A stretch of 64,000 bases of DNA from Cyprinodon diabolis (lineage: Eukaryota; Chordata; Actinopteri; Cyprinodontiformes; Cyprinodontidae), in NCBI GenBank assembly GCA_030533445.1, contig CM060065.1:47995964-48059963 (forward strand), read 5' to 3'. Below the pieces are notes generated by a model. It was not told where the DNA came from and made no database searches. It saw only the letters and a program-made list of their open reading frames with translations. Shown piece by piece: positions 61,531 through 64,000 of this stretch. The position numbers were made by a program, and so were the translations under genes. Within the stretch, counting starts at the first letter, position 1, and the number at the start of each line of letters is the position of its first letter.

Positions 61531-63142
61531 CAGGTGCTGGTCATAAAATTAGAATATCATGAAAAAGTAGATTGATTTCAGTAATTCCATTTAAAAAGTG
61601 AAACTTGTATATTATATTCATACATTACATACAAACTCATATATTTCAGATGTTTATTTTGTTTAATTTTGATGATTACAAATGACAACAAATGAAAATC
61701 TCAAATTCATCATATCAGAAAATTAGAATATTACTGAAGACCAATAAAAACAAAGGATTTATAGAAATGTTGGCCAACTGAAAAGTATGAACATGAAAAG
61801 TATGAGCATGTACAGCACTCAGTATTTAGTTGGGCCTCCTTTGGCCTGTATTACTGCAGCAATGCGGCGTGGCATGGAGTCGATCAGTCTGTGGCACTGC
61901 TCAGGTGTTATGATAGCCCAGGTTGCTCTAATAGTGGCTTTTAGCTCTTCTGAATTGTTGGGTCTGGTGTATTGCATCTTCTTCTTCACAATACCCCATA
62001 GATTTTCTATGGGGTTAAGGTCAGGAGAGTTTGCTGGCCAATTAAGAACAGGGATACCATGGTCCTTCAACCAGGTACTGGTAGCTTTGGCACTGTGTGC
62101 AGGTGCCAAGTCCTGTTGGAAAATGAAATCTGCATCTCCAAAAAGTTGGTCAGCTGCAGGAAGCATGAAGTGCTCTAAAACTTCCTGGTATGTGGCTGCG
62201 TTGACCCTGGACCTCAGAAAACACAATGGACCAACACCAGCAGATGACATGGCACCCCAAACCATCACTGACTGTGGAAACTTTACACTGGACTTCAAGC
62301 AACGTGGATGAAGTGCCTCTCTTCTTTTCCTCCAGACTCTGGGACCTTGATTTCCAAAGGAAATGCAAAATTTACTTTCATCAGAGAACATGACTTTGGA
62401 CCACTCACCAGCAGTCCAGTCCTGTTTCTCTTTAGCCCAGGCAAGACGCTTCTGACGCTGTCTGTGGTTCAAGAGTGGCTTGACACAAGGAATGCGACAG
62501 CAGAAACCCATGTCTTTCATACGTCTGTGTGTGGTGGTTCTTGAAGCACTCACTCCAGCTGCAGTCCACTCTTTGTGAATCTCCCCCACATTTTTGAATG
62601 GGTTTTGTTTCACAATCCTCTCCAGGGTGCGGTTATCTCTCTTGCTTGTACACTTTTTTCGACCACATCTTTTCCTTCCCTTCGCCTCTCTATTAATGTG
62701 CTTGGACACTGAGCTCTGTGAACAGCCAGCCTCTTTAGCGATGACCTTTTGTGTCTTGCCCTCCTTGTGCAAGGTGTCGATGGTCGTCTTTTGGACAACT
62801 ATCAAGTCAGCAGTCTTCCCCATGATTGTGTAGCCTATAGAACTAGACTGAAAGACCATTTAAAGGCTTTTGCAGGTGGTTTGAGTTAATTAGCTGATTA
62901 GAGTGTGGCACCAGGGGCCATCAATTTTGAACCTTTTCACAATATTCTAATTTTCTGATATGATGAATTTGAGATTTTCATTTGTTGTCATTTGTAATCA
63001 TCAAAATTAAACAAAATAAACATCTGAAATATATGAGTTTGTATGTAATGTATGAATATAATATACAAGTTTCACTTTTTAAATGGAATTACTGAAATCA
63101 ATCTACTTTTTCATGATATTCTAATTTTATGACCAGCACCTG
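61531..63142 (-). mobile_element. Tc1-like transposon with 202-bp inverted repeats, apparently complete
   Basis: The 1612-bp element is flanked by TA (61529-61530, 63143-63144). Inverted repeats 61531-61732 and 62941-63142 start CAGGTGCTGGTCATAAAATT and appear almost identical over 202 bp. It holds a single intact transposase gene on the minus strand. Young insertion. Confidence 0.95.
61819..62823 (-). CDS. Tc1-family transposase, intact reading frame
   Basis: 334 residues from the Met of MGKTADLIVVQK at 62823; an in-frame Met 12 codons upstream (62859) would give 346. The N-terminus has a helix-turn-helix (EAGCSQSSVSKHI) and a basic GRKKCTSKRDNR linker. The DD34E triad is present: Asp in MFSDESKF, Asp in FQQDLAPAHS and Glu in PDLNPIENLW. 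It ends IQAKGGPTKY. Only moderately similar to the transposase at 978-2009, so a different Tc1 subfamily. No stop or frameshift seen. Function is cut-and-paste transposition at TA sites, binding the long inverted repeats. Confidence 0.93.
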   Translation of the reverse strand: MGKTADLIVVQKTTIDTLHKEGKTQKVIAKEAGCSQSSVSKHINREAKGRKRCGRKKCTSKRDNRTLERIVKQNPFKNVGEIHKEWTAAGVSASRTTTHRRMKDMGFCCRIPCVKPLLNHRQRQKRLAWAKEKQDWTAGEWSKVMFSDESKFCISFGNQGPRVWRKRREALHPRCLKSSVKFPQSVMVWGAMSSAGVGPLCFLRSRVNAATYQEVLEHFMLPAADQLFGDADFIFQQDLAPAHSAKATSTWLKDHGIPVLNWPANSPDLNPIENLWGIVKKKMQYTRPNNSEELKATIRATWAIITPEQCHRLIDSMPRRIAAVIQAKGGPTKY

Positions 63143-64000
63143 TATATGGAGAAAGGGAGAAATCGGGATGGATGGATGTTGCAGTATCTATAACAACCCA
63201 AACACACAGGATTTCAGAATTAGACATCCCCAGTTATTAATTTCAGACACTCACCAGATCTGAACGCCCTGATAAAAAACTTCACACCTATGAGTAGAGG
63301 TAATGCAGCCTGATGATATTTACACCGCATCAGATACCGTTCCCCCATGTTAAGCAGGGGAAACGCTATCTGACGGGGTTTACGTCGTTGAGTTGCAATA
63401 AATGCAAAACTCTCTGCAGGTTCTTGTCTTTGTCGTCCGCTCTATTCAGCTGGCTTTGGAAACACACGGCGAGAAGGTGGGGGCTGGGTGGTGAGGGTTA
63501 CGGGGGCAAGAAACGCAAAAGTAACGCAATAGTTACTTTTACTAGTAACTAGTTACTTTTATTGTGGAGTAACTCAGTTACTTTTTGGGAGAAGTAACTA
63601 GTAACTATAATTACTTTTTCAAAGTAACTTGCCCAACACTGGTCATGTTGCCGTCAGTTTAATGCAGTGTTCCAGATTTTGTGTGGATAACGTTCATATC
63701 CAGCGTAATGTTCTTTTGTCTGCAGTCATTAAGCCATAAAGCTAATGCAGTCTCCATCCTTACCATGGTCTTCTTGCGGACAGTTGCAACCCTTATTAAA
63801 ACATATTACCGCTGTTTTCCTTATGTTATTTTCCTCCTTCTTTATGGAACGAACTGAAGGTTCATTAATTCCATAATGGCGACATGCAGCCACACAGCTT
63901 CTACCCTCCTTTAGCACGTCCAGAAGTTTAACTTTTTCTGCAATAGTTAGCATCGTCTTTTGTGCCTTTGTAGGTGCAGAACGTTTCGTCAACATTATGG

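Larger units (their letters stand above)
61014..63641. mobile_element. hAT-like MITE (CAGTG..GGGNAAGTAAC ends), split by Tc1
   Basis: Starts CAGTGATGGGAGTAACGGCG and ends AAAGTAACTTGCCCAACACTG. Near both ends are many gtaac/gttac units (taactcattac, agtaactagttact). Flanks are gtcattta (61006-61013) and gtcatgtt (63642-63649), an imperfect 8-bp duplication suiting hAT. About 1 kb of MITE remains once the Tc1-like insertion (61531-63142) is removed. Confidence 0.75.
60765..63995 (-). pseudogene. pogo/Tigger-like (CENP-B type) transposase, split by nested insertions
   Basis: The minus strand begins at 63995 with MLTKRSAPTKAQ and a CENP-B/pogo helix-turn-helix (LTIAEKVKLLDVLKEGRS, RHYGINEPSVRSIKK). 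After a frameshift near 63800 it continues RKKTMVRMETALALWLND and CRQKNITLDMNVIHTKSGTL, then is cut at about 63650. On the far side of the inserted hAT-like element (61014-63641) the same protein resumes at 61008-60765 with NANKDWFEKYKKCFGLKNVSL and FKAIIEEEGYKPEQVFN, ending where the first catalytic Asp should be. Frameshifts and loss of the DDE domain make it dead. The frame begins within a few bases of the window edge, so the outer end of the element lies outside. Confidence 0.78.

Noticed and set aside
61787..62311. 174-codon plus-strand open frame
   Set aside because: Antisense to the Tc1-like transposase at 61819-62823.

Overview
The window looks like teleost fish nuclear DNA. It has short conserved exons separated by AT-rich introns and a dense, mixed repeat load: Tc1/mariner, hAT, pogo/Tigger, Harbinger and piggyBac-type DNA elements, Rex1 and L2 LINEs, and solo-LTR-like elements. 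The two recognisable single-copy genes, arfgap2 and pex16, are vertebrate genes, and the zona pellucida (ZP) genes match a fish-expanded family. I cannot name the species; a percomorph-like teleost is a reasonable guess.

Layout. (1) 1-830, minus strand: the first two coding exons of a ZP-family gene (copy A) that runs off the left edge. An apparently intact Tc1 element (896-2143) lies 66 bp upstream of its start codon. (2) 2.2-13.7 kb: repeat-rich DNA, including a Rex1 LINE inserted in an L2 LINE, a second decayed LINE on the minus strand, an LTR fragment and MITE or Penelope-like remnants. (3) 13.7-14.7 kb, minus: two orphan terminal exons of the same ZP family (copy B). (4) 14.7-23.5 kb: a Harbinger transposase gene broken by a solo-LTR-like element, two further solo-LTR-like elements, L2 debris and unremarkable DNA. 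(5) 23.5-36.7 kb, minus: a complete 12-exon ZP gene (copy C). I could assemble it exon by exon with every splice phase matching, giving 723 residues: signal peptide, family-specific N-terminal modules, ZP domain, basic cleavage site, membrane anchor. Its introns carry a 1.3-kb foldback element and several other repeats. (6) 38.7-56.1 kb, plus: complete arfgap2, 16 coding exons, 529 residues, head-to-head with copy C. Its introns carry several hAT-type elements with clean 8-bp duplications, a piggyBac-type MITE and pogo/Tigger debris. (7) 57.2-59.4 kb, minus: the last five exons of pex16, tail-to-tail with arfgap2. (8) 60.2-64 kb: a three-level nest, in which a pogo/Tigger transposase gene is split by a hAT-like MITE that is itself split by a Tc1-like element with an intact transposase frame. 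This lies upstream of the pex16 exons seen here, so probably in a pex16 intron or 5' flank.

Function. ArfGAP2 (COPI vesicle cycle) and Pex16 (peroxisomal membrane biogenesis) are housekeeping proteins. The ZP copies encode secreted or membrane-anchored, probably filament-forming glycoproteins and look like a local tandem family. No operon-like, CRISPR or bacterial logic applies. The most notable content is the ZP cluster with its orphan alternative tail, and the nested, datable transposon insertions around it.
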